DNA of 64,000 nt. Origin: Eretmocerus hayati (lineage: Eukaryota; Arthropoda; Insecta; Hymenoptera; Aphelinidae). Positions 1-11,000 of the stretch are shown here, one piece after another. The first letter of the stretch is position 1, and every line of letters begins with the position of its first letter. The translations under genes were made by a program, and so were the position numbers. The notes beneath the pieces are model-generated. The model saw only the letters and a list, made by a program, of their open reading frames with translations, searched no databases and was not told where the DNA came from. The stretch covers positions 176,745,021-176,809,020 of the forward strand of contig CM056741.1 in NCBI GenBank assembly GCA_029851415.1, in the 5' to 3' direction.

Positions 1-1945
1 GTCATCAAATTTATGAAAATGTATTGTGATCACTCTCTAAGCCTCGCATCAGTATCCTATTAGTGCCCGACCTAGAGCGGTTATGCATAGAAAGTTCCCT
101 GGATTGATGTAACGGTAAGTTGTCTAATCAAGATAGAAAGCTGATGCTGCTTTTGTACAAGTCGAGGTACAATTCGTATGCTATACCATCAACAAAATCT
201 TCATTTTTTCTATTTTGATCGAAAAAAATGTGAATTTGTCAAAGTATAAAGGCGTTTGCTGAATAAGACCCATAATAATGAAGCTCTTTTTCTTCTTTTC
301 CAAGTCTTTCTGGATCTTTTTCTTTCGCTACTTGTCTGGTTTGGATCACTAAGAAAAGTTCAAATATACTTTCGAGAGCTTCTCCGAATGAATATAATAC
401 ATTAATATTCTGCTCTAATAATAATACGCTTCTCAGAATAGGTTCGATTACAGTTCAACCTATGAGATGAATTAAACCATTATAAGCTTTTCAACTCTTT
501 CAGAAAAAAGAATCATTATAATACATTCTCATCAAATATTGACACCATAAACTCTATATTCAGGTCTTCCTCGTCGGGTACTCTCGTATTCTACACACCA
601 CGAGGAACACCTGTGAACATTTCATTTCAATTTTCTATAAGTTTTCCTTAGACTCTCTTCATTAACTATTGAAATATTCACATAACCGCTATGAACAATT
701 GGTCAAATTTGGTGACAAGCTAAATATATATTCTGATTAATCCCGTTCGTGATGTCATCAATTGAGCAGTAACTTTCTTACCACTTTCCAAAATTTGAAA
801 CGTACAAAACTTATCAATTGTGCATCTCAACTTGATGTATGTTTGCAGCGCACAACGATTTATCAGACGCACACGATGGGAAGTTGAAGAAGATGAGACA
901 TGGAATGATAATTGTCATTGACGTGCCTTGAATTTGCTGAGTATGCATGCTTGTATGCTTGTGTAAATACTTGTGTGGCATACTTCTTGCACTTCGCGGG
1001 CATACATTTACACGACCGTTAGACGAATATCTTCTCTGCTTGTAACGTTTTTCTGTTCAAACAGTGTATGGAAAGAATGAAAAGGGTAGGTATAGAAGTG
1101 AGAAACACTTTTTGGAGTTGTTTTTTCAAATTTCATTCGATCATTGAACAATCATTCTGTACAAAATTCGTATAAATGTATGGAATACTTGCGAAAATGT
1201 AAAAAATGAGTATAAAATAGAGTATAAAAGTTGAGAAATCTGACGTGGGTAAGATATACATGTAGAGACTTTCCTATGAAGATTATACCATTCTCATTTC
1301 TGAATGAATTGAAACAATAATATGCAACTCTTGACTATATCTGTACAATAAAAAAAGTCCCGTATAATGGACAACTTATACAATGAAATTAGTCCGGATG
1401 TTTTAAATCAAATTTAACCATCCACTCCTAATATCAAATTTCTCAGAATAAGAGTTTTCGTCATGGACGGAGGACTCGAGGGGTTTTTCTGGAAATTCAT
1501 GACTTCTGAAAACTCTTTTCTTTTTGTCGGATCGATCTCAGAATAAAAGTTTTCATGCACTCAGATAATTTCATTTAGATTTGTAAAGTTCAGAATTCTA
1601 TGAAACAATTTCGCGCATTTTTTAAAAATTATGTTGTCAACAAAATTTGAACCAAATTCTACCAAATCATCTTAATTATGTTGGATTTCCATTTCAAAGC
1701 GAGCAAAGTATCAAATGGAAGTTGGAAGAATGTAACAAATTGTTGAAACAATCAATGATTCGCATTACGTATCATGATTTCAACTCGGGTAGATTCTGTT
1801 GTCATCAAAATTATATTGATATTGTCATGAACACAATTAATTATTCATGCAAAAGGCTCACTTAAATTCCAATCGTCAGGTATGCATTGCGCACTTATTT
1901 GTACACACTCCAAATCCGATGCACCGTGGTGGGTGTTGCAATGCA
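1..1945. other. Non-coding stretch, no gene seen
   Basis: AT-rich sequence with no convincing exon. An open frame at 1647-1865 lacks an ATG start and ends before the nearest donor-like site, so I do not call it. Nothing repeated elsewhere in the window was noticed here. Confidence 0.5.
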
Positions 1946-1951
1946 TTTATT
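1946..1951 (-). promoter_or_regulatory. Poly(A) signal AATAAA
   Basis: A perfect AATAAA on the minus strand about 50 bases past the TGA stop of the Lys/Glu-rich gene. Its position fits the 3' end of that transcript. Confidence 0.5.
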
Positions 1952-1999
1952 ATTTTCTGACGCTTCGCAATTCAAGCGCCATCGTATTCAGTATGATGC

Positions 2000-2736
2000 T
2001 CACATCTTCTTTTCTTCTTTGGTCTTCTTGATTGTTATTATGGATTTCGTAATGTCCTTCTCTTTAGCCTTCTTCTGTCGCTCCAACTCTTTAGCAGCTT
2101 GTTTCTCCTTCTCTTTTTGAAGTCTCTCTTTTTCTTTCTTTTCTCTTTCTTTCTGTTTTTCCAAGTCTCTTTTCTCTCGTTCTTTCTTCTCCAACTCCAT
2201 CTGTTTTTCTTTCTCTTTTTGTTTTTCCAACTTCTTCTGTTTCTCAATTTCCTTCTGCTTCTCTCTCTCCTTCATTTTTTCATCATCTTTTCGTTTTTGA
2301 ATTTCCTTCAGCTTCTCTTTCTCCTTCATCTTCTCTTCCTCTTGCTGCTTCTCTTTCAGTCTTTTACGTTCCAACATCTTCTGTTCTTCTTGTTCCATCT
2401 GCATCTCTTTCTTCTTCAATCTTTCCACTTCCTTCTGCATCTCCTTCATTCTTTGTGATTGCTTCAACTTTAACCTCTCTAACTCTTTTTCCAATTCTTT
2501 TTCTCGTTCTTTTTCTTTCCTCTTCAGTAGTTCCAGCTCCCTCTGCATCTCCTTTTCTTTCTCAGACATTTTGCTGGATTTTCGCTTTCTAATAAAGAAA
2601 GTAAGTGTGATGTCACCTCTGCTGTCGAACGTTCCTTCACCTATAATGGTACTTACAGCCACTTTCGACCCATGAGAATTTTCCACCGTTGTTGCTCCAG
2701 AAGATTTGTATCAAATTGACGTCTCAACTTGGCCAC
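2000..2736 (-). CDS. Lys/Glu-rich coiled-coil protein, last two exons (partial)
   Basis: Two minus-strand exons join in frame: 2657-2736 and 2000-2588, with a 68-bp intron at 2589-2656. The intron has a strong GTAAGT donor and a TTTATTAG acceptor, and the upstream exon is preceded by a CCTTTACAG acceptor. The first exon encodes about 26 residues with basic and aromatic positions (QQRWKILMGRKWL). The second encodes about 195 residues dominated by K, E, R, M and Q in heptad-like runs, ending in TGA at 2000-2002. Such composition forms a long charged helix, as in KER domains or single-alpha-helix proteins; I cannot name the family. Reading straight through from the ATG at 2686 also stays open, but splicing explains the flanking sites better. 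Upstream exons are not found, because a foldback element begins 48 bp beyond the first exon. The charged composition could in part be low-complexity expansion. Confidence 0.6.
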
Positions 2737-2846
2737 CTGTAAAGGTTCATTGTGAATGAAAATTACTGATTTACACTCTCTATGTCAATCAGTGGGGAGT
2801 CACTGAACTTCAGTGTATTTCGCATTAATTTTGGCTGTTGACTTCA

Positions 2847-3992
2847 GTGTATATGTTACGTGCAAAGTCCGAAATTGTGCACTCCGGGAAGTGCTCAACG
2901 ATGGTTTGTGTAAAGCCCGATATACTGAGCTTTGCACACAGAATCGGTCTGGGGTCTGTGAATCTTCAGACGTGAGTCGGGGAATCTCTGGTGATGATTC
3001 AAATAATATTCACAGTAGTGAGTCTTACGAGGCCAATCATAGCGAGACTGGTTCGGGATGTTCGGGGAACGAAACCATGGATCAAAATAGCGCTGAATCA
3101 ATTGATATTTTGATGAGAATTCACGTTGGAACCAGAAATGGAGGATTACATCAAATATGCTAATACAAAATGGATAACTTCATATGTTGAATTTGTTCAA
3201 GGTTACATGAAAGCTTTTGAAATTAATCATTCTCATTATTTCATTCAAACGTGCACTACAGACTTTTGAAACACGAGAGTTGCTTCGCTAGTTTCACTAG
3301 TATTTTCGACTTTCCATGCGTTATTAATCTCATGGAATCCTCCATGTCTGGGTTCAACGTGAATTTCCATCAGAATATCAAAATTTCCTGAATTTTGCAA
3401 GTAGTAACTCACGTAACTTTCGTCACCTGCCTGTATTGAAACAATCAAGAGTAATTTATCATCCACAGTTAAGATATCGTACCTTGCCAGACTCCCGTAT
3501 AGTCGAGCGACGACTTATTCACTCTTTTCTTGGTAGCCATCAGGACAACCGCGATGAGATTTTGATAGCATACGGCCCTCTTGATAAAACTGCTATCATC
3601 TTTCAACACAATCGGATCAAGTTTAGGCATGAAAATCAATGCTATTTCGATCTATAATTCCGTATTCCGGATTAGTTTTGGTGAGATCTTCCTCGTGAGA
3701 CTGGCTGCTGTATGCATTATTTGAATCATTACCAGAGATTCCCCGACTCACCTCTGAAGATTACAGATATCAGACCGATTCTGTGTGCAAAGCTCGGTAT
3801 ATCGGGTTTTGCACAACAAGAGTTGTGCAGAGTCCGGTGGATCTGACTTTGCACGAGAATTCTCTATGCAAAGCCCGATGCATCGGACTCTGCACACCTC
3901 GCATGAATCCGGTGGATCGGGCTTTGCACAAACCATCGTTGTGCACTTCCCGGAGTGCACAATTTCGGACTTTGCACGTAACATGTATACAC
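2847..3992. mobile_element. Inner foldback element with TGCAAAG/CTTTGCA arrays
   Basis: Inverted termini read GTGTATATGTTACG on the left and its reverse complement, with ACATGTATAC, on the right. Just inside each tip is an array of GTGCAAAGYCCG and TTGCAC motifs in alternating orientation (about 2855-2945 and 3780-3985). Inside the arrays both arms continue as diverged inverted copies (about 2950-3160 against 3330-3745). The left arm keeps an open frame at 2813-3163 and the right arm carries the spliced segment listed separately. The tips match those of the element at 43331-44682 except for the array motif. Confidence 0.7.
3245..3630 (-). CDS. Putative two-exon small protein inside a foldback
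   Basis: Minus-strand exons 3483-3630 and 3245-3426 join across a 56-bp intron with a CAAG/GTACGA donor and a CAGGCAG/GTGACG acceptor. The spliced frame gives about 109 residues from an ATG at 3630 to a stop at 3245, with no low-complexity bias. The second-exon motif DILMEIHVEPRHGGFHEI recurs as DILMRIHVGTRNGGLHQI in the opposite arm (about 3110-3160), with mostly conservative replacements. I do not recognise the protein. It may be a host gene segment captured by the foldback or a remnant of an element-encoded gene. The start is uncertain because the frame stays open upstream to a possible TATAG acceptor. Confidence 0.4.
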
Positions 3993-4340
3993 CAAATTGT
4001 TCAGTGGAAGAATGGGACTTGATTGACCCTGGCAGTTGGAGAGGTCCTCGTCATTGGATTTCCAGAGAGCATGATGGACCAGTGAGACAATTTACTGGAA
4101 TTTCAGCGCTCTAGAGGACCTTACAGACGGTATTCACTGAAGTTACAGTGTATCTCACTGGCAAATCAGTCGATATCCCTTTAACACTAGTGATGGTCAC
4201 TGGCACTTCAGTGAATATGATCTGCCAGGATCTATGAAGGACTGAAATTTCAGTGAATTGTCTTACTGGGTATCAGTGATACTCACTAAAACTTCAGTGA
4301 CGAGGCCATTCCCGACTCCCTAGGTCACTGAAGTTTCACC

Positions 4341-4350
4341 CCCCCCCCCG
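4341..4350. repeat. Poly-C run
   Basis: A short cytosine homopolymer within the right arm of the outer foldback. Confidence 0.8.
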
Positions 4351-5238
4351 CACTGATTACTTATATTATATCAGTGTATATCCACCGCACTTTCAGTGTA
4401 TACACACTGAAGTCATCAGTCAGATTGGTCCGAAATACACTGAAGTTCCGTGACTTCCCACTGATTGAGATGGAGAGAGATACAACGTAAGTTTACTTAG
4501 AGGTCAAATCATGCTTTCAAGTGAAAAATCAGTGGAATTGTTGATCACTGAGGCGAATCTACAATTAAGGGATTCAAGTTATAACTTTGCACACATTTAG
4601 TCCTCGACTATAACTCAAGAGTTTATCCTCGAATTTTTGAGTCAGTACCTCGTCAGATGAACCAAACTGATTTGGTCACCACACGACTCTCAAACGTATG
4701 GTCCACGCATGTTGAAGGGGAAATCTCAAGGTACGATTGAATTTTTCAGATTAAACTGCCGTGACGCAATTATGGGTATGAATCACTGAATTGAGTCATC
4801 CTAGATACATGGTCGTCATTACGTTTTTGTACCACATCTCCTTGAGAGACTAAGCAGAGATTAGATAGATTATCGCAATTATTACTCCTGAGGTATTGAG
4901 ATTTCCGTGTTACACAGAATGCAGAGTTTGAAGACGTTGTGGATTCCATATGGTATAATCATCATAAGCACGTCAATGCAATTAGTGGCCTTAGGAGGAA
5001 GGAATTCAACTTGAATCTGAAGGTCTCATTTTGTAAACCAATAGAGCTATTTAATCCCACAATATGAACATAACTTCCCAGGACTAGTGCATCTGATCTC
5101 AGCTTCTTCAAGTACCAGTATTTTTCCATTTTTTTCTTCATTGACGCATTTTTAACCTCTTTACGGGATTGTTATGCGGGACCTACATTTTAAGGTGGGT
5201 TCCGACCCACCAAAGTCACCGGAAGGAAAATTCACTTT

Positions 5239-5310
5239 GGTGCCGATTGAGATTTGAACCCCAGCCTTCTGCGTTGAAGGTAAGGACCTTATCCACAAGA
5301 CTACGGTGAC
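5239..5310 (-). repeat. tRNA-like module (SINE head)
   Basis: The minus strand reads as a 72-nt tRNA-like unit: A-box-like TAGTCTTGTGGATAAGG, an anticodon-arm-like CCTTCAACGCAGAAGG, and B-box GGGTTCAAATC. The anticodon arm and overall order resemble insect valine tRNAs, but the D and acceptor stems pair poorly. I read it as a tRNA-derived SINE rather than a working tRNA. A palindromic GGTGGG...CCCACC lies just downstream on the minus strand (5194-5211). Confidence 0.45.
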
Positions 5311-5380
5311 TTTTCAAGTGCAGTATGATTTCTGAGAGAACTAGTCAAAATGAAAACCATACAGAAAACTATTTTCTTTT

Positions 5381-5448
5381 GGTGAGAACCGAACCCACAA
5401 CTTTTTGCATTCCAGGGGGTTGCCTTATCACACAGTTATAGGTATAAC
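5381..5448 (-). repeat. Second tRNA-like module
   Basis: The minus strand contains an A-box-like GTGTGATAAGG and a B-box-like GGGTTCGGTTCTC at tRNA spacing. The arms are degenerate. It lies 70 bp from the previous module in the same orientation. Confidence 0.35.
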
Positions 5449-5507
5449 TGAAAACTCCGCTTCTTTGAATATCTTCTGCAGAACATTGGTTGAAAATGAA
5501 CTGACTT

Positions 5508-6270
5508 CTCTCTAAACCCGTTGGAGTGAAATTTCATTCCCTTGGAGTGAAATTTGACTCTAAGCTATGAGTCAGTTTCGTGCGCATCGAACTGGAGTGA
5601 TTCATCAGTCCAAGCTGGAGTCAAATTTCACTCCAACGTGAGTCAACTATCACTCTTAGGATTGAGTCAAATGATTCAAAACCAAACTTTTCAACATTCT
5701 AGATATTGCAATAAAAAACCAATCCACAGCGTGCACGCATATTTGAATTGATTTCCTGGTAATTCTAATTATTAATATTCTATGAAAAATGTACTTTACG
5801 AGAATTTTGGGAGTGGTGTTCGAATCTTTGGGGATTTGAACCCGCACCCTCTTGATTGCCAGGCAAGTGTCTTAACCATTAGACCAACTGTGACTTTGTC
5901 ATATTACAGTCAAGAAAGCCTATGGACGGTTGTGAACGGTCGATACGAGTTTTTAAATATACCCGAGTGGTGTTTCGAAAGGAAACTCGGAATAGAGCAG
6001 CATCACTCAACAATTGAAAAGTTTTCCACTCTCTTCATAAGTAGTCCCACAAATCATTCTGGGATTATACCCTAACCTATAAAAGTCTATTTCACTCCAT
6101 GTGAGGAGTCAATTTTCACTCTTCTTGGAGTGAATATTGACTCAAGCTTGGAGCGAATGTAATATTTCTGTGGTTTCACTCCCTATGAGTCAAATTTTCA
6201 CTCCATAGGAGTCATTCTGAGAATCACTCCAAGCTTTGAGTCAAAATTTCACTACAACAGTTTTAGAGAG
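5508..6270. mobile_element. Foldback element with GAGTGAAATTTGACTC arrays
   Basis: It is bounded by inverted CTCTCTAAA...GTTGNAGTGAAATTT ends (5508 and 6270). Both ends hold arrays of the near-palindrome GGAGTGAAATTTGACTC and its variants in both orientations: at least six half-site pairs on the left (5521-5670) and a similar set on the right (6090-6257). The loop (about 5680-6085) contains a tRNA-like module. Length is 763 bp and no transposase is seen. Confidence 0.65.
5826..5895 (-). repeat. Third tRNA-like module, inside the foldback loop
   Basis: This is the best formed of the three tRNA-like units. It has A-box GGTCTAATGGTTAAGA, an anticodon-like arm CTTGC-CTGGCAA-TCAAG, and B-box GGGTTCAAATCC followed by CCC. 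It reads as a tRNA-derived SINE head. The acceptor ends do not pair fully, so a functional tRNA is unlikely. Confidence 0.5.
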
Positions 6271-7241
6271 TTTATGGGCCCACAAGATATTTGATACGCA
6301 AGCTGAGACTCATAAAAAAAATTTACCAATTTTTTTCATTGAATCAAAACGCGTAGGAAATGGTCAAGGCAAGGAAGAAGAAAATTCTCCAGTAAAGAGA
6401 ATATTAGTTTTGAGTTGATTAGAGGCATTGAATATAAACTCCAAGCGATAATGATTAAATCAATTGAGATCAAGATGCAATCATGAGACTTGAGCAGGAA
6501 AGGAAACACCAGTTCTGGGCAATTAAAAAACGCGTGTGGAGAAGTGTTCAGAAGTACAATCATAGTCCAAGTGGGGATTGCATTACTTCTCATAACGAAC
6601 AATGTGGTTTTCGGAATCCGCAAAGTGTAAACAATCTGAATCATCTTTTGATCCGGCTCAAGGGATAATGTCACCTATAAGTAAGAACCAATGACTCTCT
6701 CGTTCCACAATTTAACAAAAAGTTTCAAAAGCATGACGGATACTGTTCTGACATCATACCCAAGTCATTTCGATCAAGCATCAGAATGACAATCTACTCT
6801 CCAGTCACTCGATTGTGCAAAGCTGATTATTGCAGGAATATCTCATGCGCACCTTTACGTAAGACACACCAGTATTGCAGCTTATGAAGTTATATCTGCA
6901 CAAACCTCTGGCCTCGATCTGACATCAGTACAAGTCAGGCTCATTATAGATGAAAGAAAAAAAACACATACTTTGCTCACCTGTGCAACAGTTACTGCAA
7001 TTTTCCTCTGCAGTAGAATATGTATAGGAGAAGAAGTATCGTTCGGTCCAGGTATAGATCGAACGACTTCAAGTAATTGACTGGTGCTAGGTGAGTCGTA
7101 TCATCAGAGGTTCACCTCGCGGGCGACTCTTTCGAGTTGCGATTGCTACTAGTTGCGACGGCGCAAAAAACGCGGCAAATAAAGGCTCCAGAGAAGCTAT
7201 AATACACCAGCTCTCTGATGGCTACTGATCATGTTTACCTA

Positions 7242-7268
7242 CATCATCATCATCATCATCATCATCAC
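7242..7268. repeat. (ATC)n microsatellite
   Basis: About nine perfect trinucleotide units. Confidence 0.95.
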
Positions 7269-7693
7269 TATGAGCTAAAGAGATGTATCGTCATCGTATA
7301 GACGATGATCGTGTATGGAATATGGATTATCATCTATGAGACTTCAGAAGCTATTCGAATTGTGACCTTGGTCTATCAGAGTATATAGCAAGTGGCTATG
7401 TGATCTGGGATGATGCGCACTTGTTCGTGATGGTGATGCATAATAGATGATGGCGTCGAGTTTGATGCTAATGAGATTAGAACGTTATTGCGATAGCTGA
7501 TTTTTAGATTGCATATGGTACACCATGATTGACAGATTATGTGATCGATATATATTCGATGTGCCTTATGAATAAAAAGTTTGAATGGTTACTTACTTTG
7601 GGTACTGATTGGTTTTTTTCATTGACAGATGATGTGATGTCGTGAATTCATCTATTAGACGGTGAAAACTATTCTTGTTTGATCAAATGCAGA

Positions 7694-8055
7694 TTACATT
7701 CCATGTTTCACGAGGATCTCTTCAAAAGAAACCAGGATTTTGAGAAATATTTGTGTTGAGGCGTTGTCTTGAGTCTTAAAGTTAGTTTTGGGAGCGTTTG
7801 AAGGAGACACAAATGACTTCTAACTCTCGCATACCTTAATTTCGTAATGATCAGAATGTGAAAGTTTTCTGGTGGAAGTAAAGACACACCTATAAAACTC
7901 AGTGAAAAATTGAGAACAAAAAACGTTTATAGCCTCGACAATTATCTCATACAGTGTGTCATAGAAGCGCAGCGATAGCAGCTCATTTTTGCCGACTAAA
8001 TCAACATTGCAATCTTGAAGTATCAACAGATTCACCCGTGTATTATCTGGAATCA
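7694..8055 (-). CDS. Two putative terminal exons of an unrecognised gene
   Basis: The exon at 7835-8055 (221 bp, 73 full codons) follows a CTGCTTATCAG acceptor with a T-rich tract and ends at AAG/GTATGC, a strong donor. After a 60-bp intron an acceptor (AACTTTAAG) leads in the correct phase into an 81-bp frame ending in TAA at 7694-7696. The joined peptide is about 99 residues of mixed composition, including LLSLRFYDTLYEIIVEAINV. A very weak resemblance to the helical loop of gustatory receptors is not enough to name it. Upstream exons were not found. The matching phases, short intron and lack of bias are the reasons for the call. Confidence 0.35.
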
Positions 8056-11000
8056 CTGATAAGCAGTGAAAAAAAGCAGTGGGTAGAATTATAGAATGAT
8101 GCTTTGCACCGTTGTTTCTCGATATTGTTGCATAAAGGGATGGCTTTCAATGTGTTTTTTTTTTGCATGTACAGTCGCAGGACATAATCAGTCCGTTTGT
8201 GATGGTTGCAAGTTCAACCCTCATCCCTCCAGTTTTTGAATCTAGTCTCAGGATTTGGAGCAGCAGCTCAAAACAAAAAAGCCTCTTTTAAAATTTGTTC
8301 AGAATTATGTACTGTGAGTTTACAGTCATAAACAGGATTATCATGGAATTTTCTAACCCCACATAGATGATATTCGAGTTGTTCAAAAGTAGAGTTGAAA
8401 AAAAGTATAGTCCAGGAGAAATTGAAAAGTTGCAATCAAGATTACCCTGTCAAATTTTATTCATAAAAAGTTGCAAAATATCAAACTTATGATTTTAATG
8501 TATAAATAATGAAACATATCCAATACCCTATGTTGTTAAGAGGATGTGACCTATTCCACTCTGATTTTGAATAATTAACCAAAATGCGGTCCAAAGATGA
8601 AAAAAATCATATTGTGAGAATCCAATGTCTTACAAATTGTCTGTTAGTGTACTACTGGTATAAAAGTACAAGTTTGAGAAAAAAAAAATAGCTCATGAAG
8701 GCGATTGCCATATTCCTTCGAATTCAAATCGTGTCATCATGGGGAAAGTGAAAGAGATTCCAGCTGGCAGGCATCATATTATATAGCTCAATATGTACGC
8801 TTGGAATGAGGAAATTCCTTGTTATAGACACTGCCACGATGGCACCTACATCCAACAGTTCTCATGCATATCACTGTCGTCATCATCGTCGTGTCATTTT
8901 ATAAGAGCTGGTATAGAGCTGGTAGTGTGGGTGACTACTTCGTTCATATGCTCCAGGTATAATGAGAAGAGCTTTTTTCATGAGATTCTTGAGATGGAAA
9001 ACGAGAGCATCTGATAATAAAACTTTCGAGATTCTAACAATCTTACAAAGACATATTTTCGGCAATTTTCAAATGAGTTGAATAACGGGAATGCGTGGGC
9101 GCGACTATATATAATATGAAAGGGTCGAATCAGGGTTTGGTCGTTTTTGAGGTATTCTAGAAACATTCGAATTTTGTACCAGATATTTTAGATTTTCAAT
9201 TTTTAAGGTGTTCCTTAAAATGTTTAGAAAAAGGTTTGGAAATTCTTTTTCGAGTTTATTTATAGCATTTGTGAGATAAGTTTCTACCATTTTGAAACAT
9301 CATTCATGGCTCAAAAATAAATTGAAAGGCTTGAACCAATCTCTTTCCTAATCATAAAACACACAACTGAGATAGAACTACAGAATTCTAAATTCTAAAA
9401 AATTAATTATCTCACCGACTAGAATCTTAAACTTCTATTCAGTATCTTGTAGGAAAATTCTTCAGGCATTCTGTGCCAGCAATGTAAAATATAATTGCCG
9501 TCATGCGTATGTAAAAGCCTTTCATACATTCACAGCATTGCGTATTATAACGATTTTAAAAATAGACCAGTCAAGGCGTATACCCGAGATAATTTTTCTG
9601 CTCTTATCGCTCAAACCCAACGCCTGCCTGCAACGGTTCGCAAACGGAAAGCTGCGTCAGCTGCCGCGTTTTTCTCTTCCTTTATAAAACTGCTCGACGA
9701 CGACAAAAGCTTATTTCAATATTACTTGGTACACACGTGTTCCTCTTTGCATCACAAAATTACATTTTCAATGAACCGTGAAGTATAATATTCTTTTCTA
9801 AATCCATTCCATCCTCAAATGAGTGATCCAAAGTGCATTTTTCTATTAGACTTATTACTCTTGTTCCGTGTTGACTTGTCATTGTTTGAAGAAACAAGAT
9901 GGAACATAGTAAGCATTTTTGTACAATGAGCCAGTATTTTTTCCCCCTTTCAATGCGTTGACAGAACAGAAGACAAATAAAGTATCTTCAATCTATTAGG
10001 TGCTTTAAGATGGGTTACCTGCTCATATGTGATGAACGTAGATAGATTTCCACTTGATGAGAGCTATGGAATGTTCGGTACAAACAATACACTTTAGTCA
10101 GAAGCTCATCCGGGTATAGAATAATAATAAGAAGTTAGTTGATAGCCTTTTATTAATTATTCATAAATTCAAATAGGCAAATAATCATATTAGCTTTGTT
10201 CAATTGTTACGATAACGGTGCTTGCAATTTTAATTCAATCGGTAAACGAGATATTGCATTAGAACATGTCTAACCAAAGCCGTCTTGTACTACTTAATCT
10301 AAACGGACTTCCATGCGCGATAATCATTTTGATCTTAATAGTTGACTTAGAACAATGTAATTCTTGTGAGGTAATCATTTTTGTCCTTGAAATTCCAATT
10401 CTCATCGTTCACTTCCTATTAGATAATAGATATTAGTCATTGAAATGCAGCTATATGCATGAGGTAATTGAAATAGAGATCTGATGAATCTTGAAGCTGC
10501 AACAAAGATTACTTACAGAGTCTAACTCACATTGATAGTTTACTCGGTGTTTTTTTGAATTTGCATGACCATAGCGTATTGGTCATCAATTTAAGGTGAG
10601 AGGCAGGAGAGAATCAGAAATTTGGTTGTCAACTGGGATCGGTGATATGTGCATCAACTGCATACTTAATCACTCAACGCTTACGATTTCTCGATTTCTC
10701 CATCAGGTAAAATTTCAGGTATCTTGGCCCACATCACAAATGCAGTTGACGCACACAGTGGTTCGGAATTACAGATTTTTTTTCCTTTTTTCCTGATACA
10801 ACGGTTTCATGTAACATATTCTTGTATCAAAAATATTGTTTGAAACCAAGATGATTCTCAGGGCAATATTTTATAAGAAGAACTTCATTTGGGTTCGTTA
10901 CGTTTGAGTTTGATTAAATGGAATATTCATCCTATTTGTTCACTACAGAGTAGTCTGAGTAGTTGAAAATGTTTCTTCTTCTTTCAGAGTATGTTTTTGT

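Larger units (their letters stand above)
2785..4468. mobile_element. Outer foldback element with CACTGAA/TTCAGTG termini
   Basis: The termini are inverted copies: TCAATCAGTGGGGAGTCACTG on the left and its diverged reverse complement on the right. The right arm (about 4100-4468) is packed with CACTGAA and TTCAGTG half-sites that make repeated short palindromes, and the left arm (2785-2850) has a shorter set. It is 1,684 bp long and encloses a second foldback at 2847-3992. No transposase is visible, so it is non-autonomous or an old derivative. No clear target-site duplication was found. Confidence 0.7.

Noticed and set aside
1647..1865. Plus-strand open frame with mixed composition
   Set aside because: It starts at TTG, not ATG, has no acceptor at its left edge, and its stop precedes the nearby donor-like CAG/GTATGC.
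2099..2458. Phe/Leu-rich plus-strand frame
   Set aside because: It is the antisense shadow of the Lys/Glu-rich exon.
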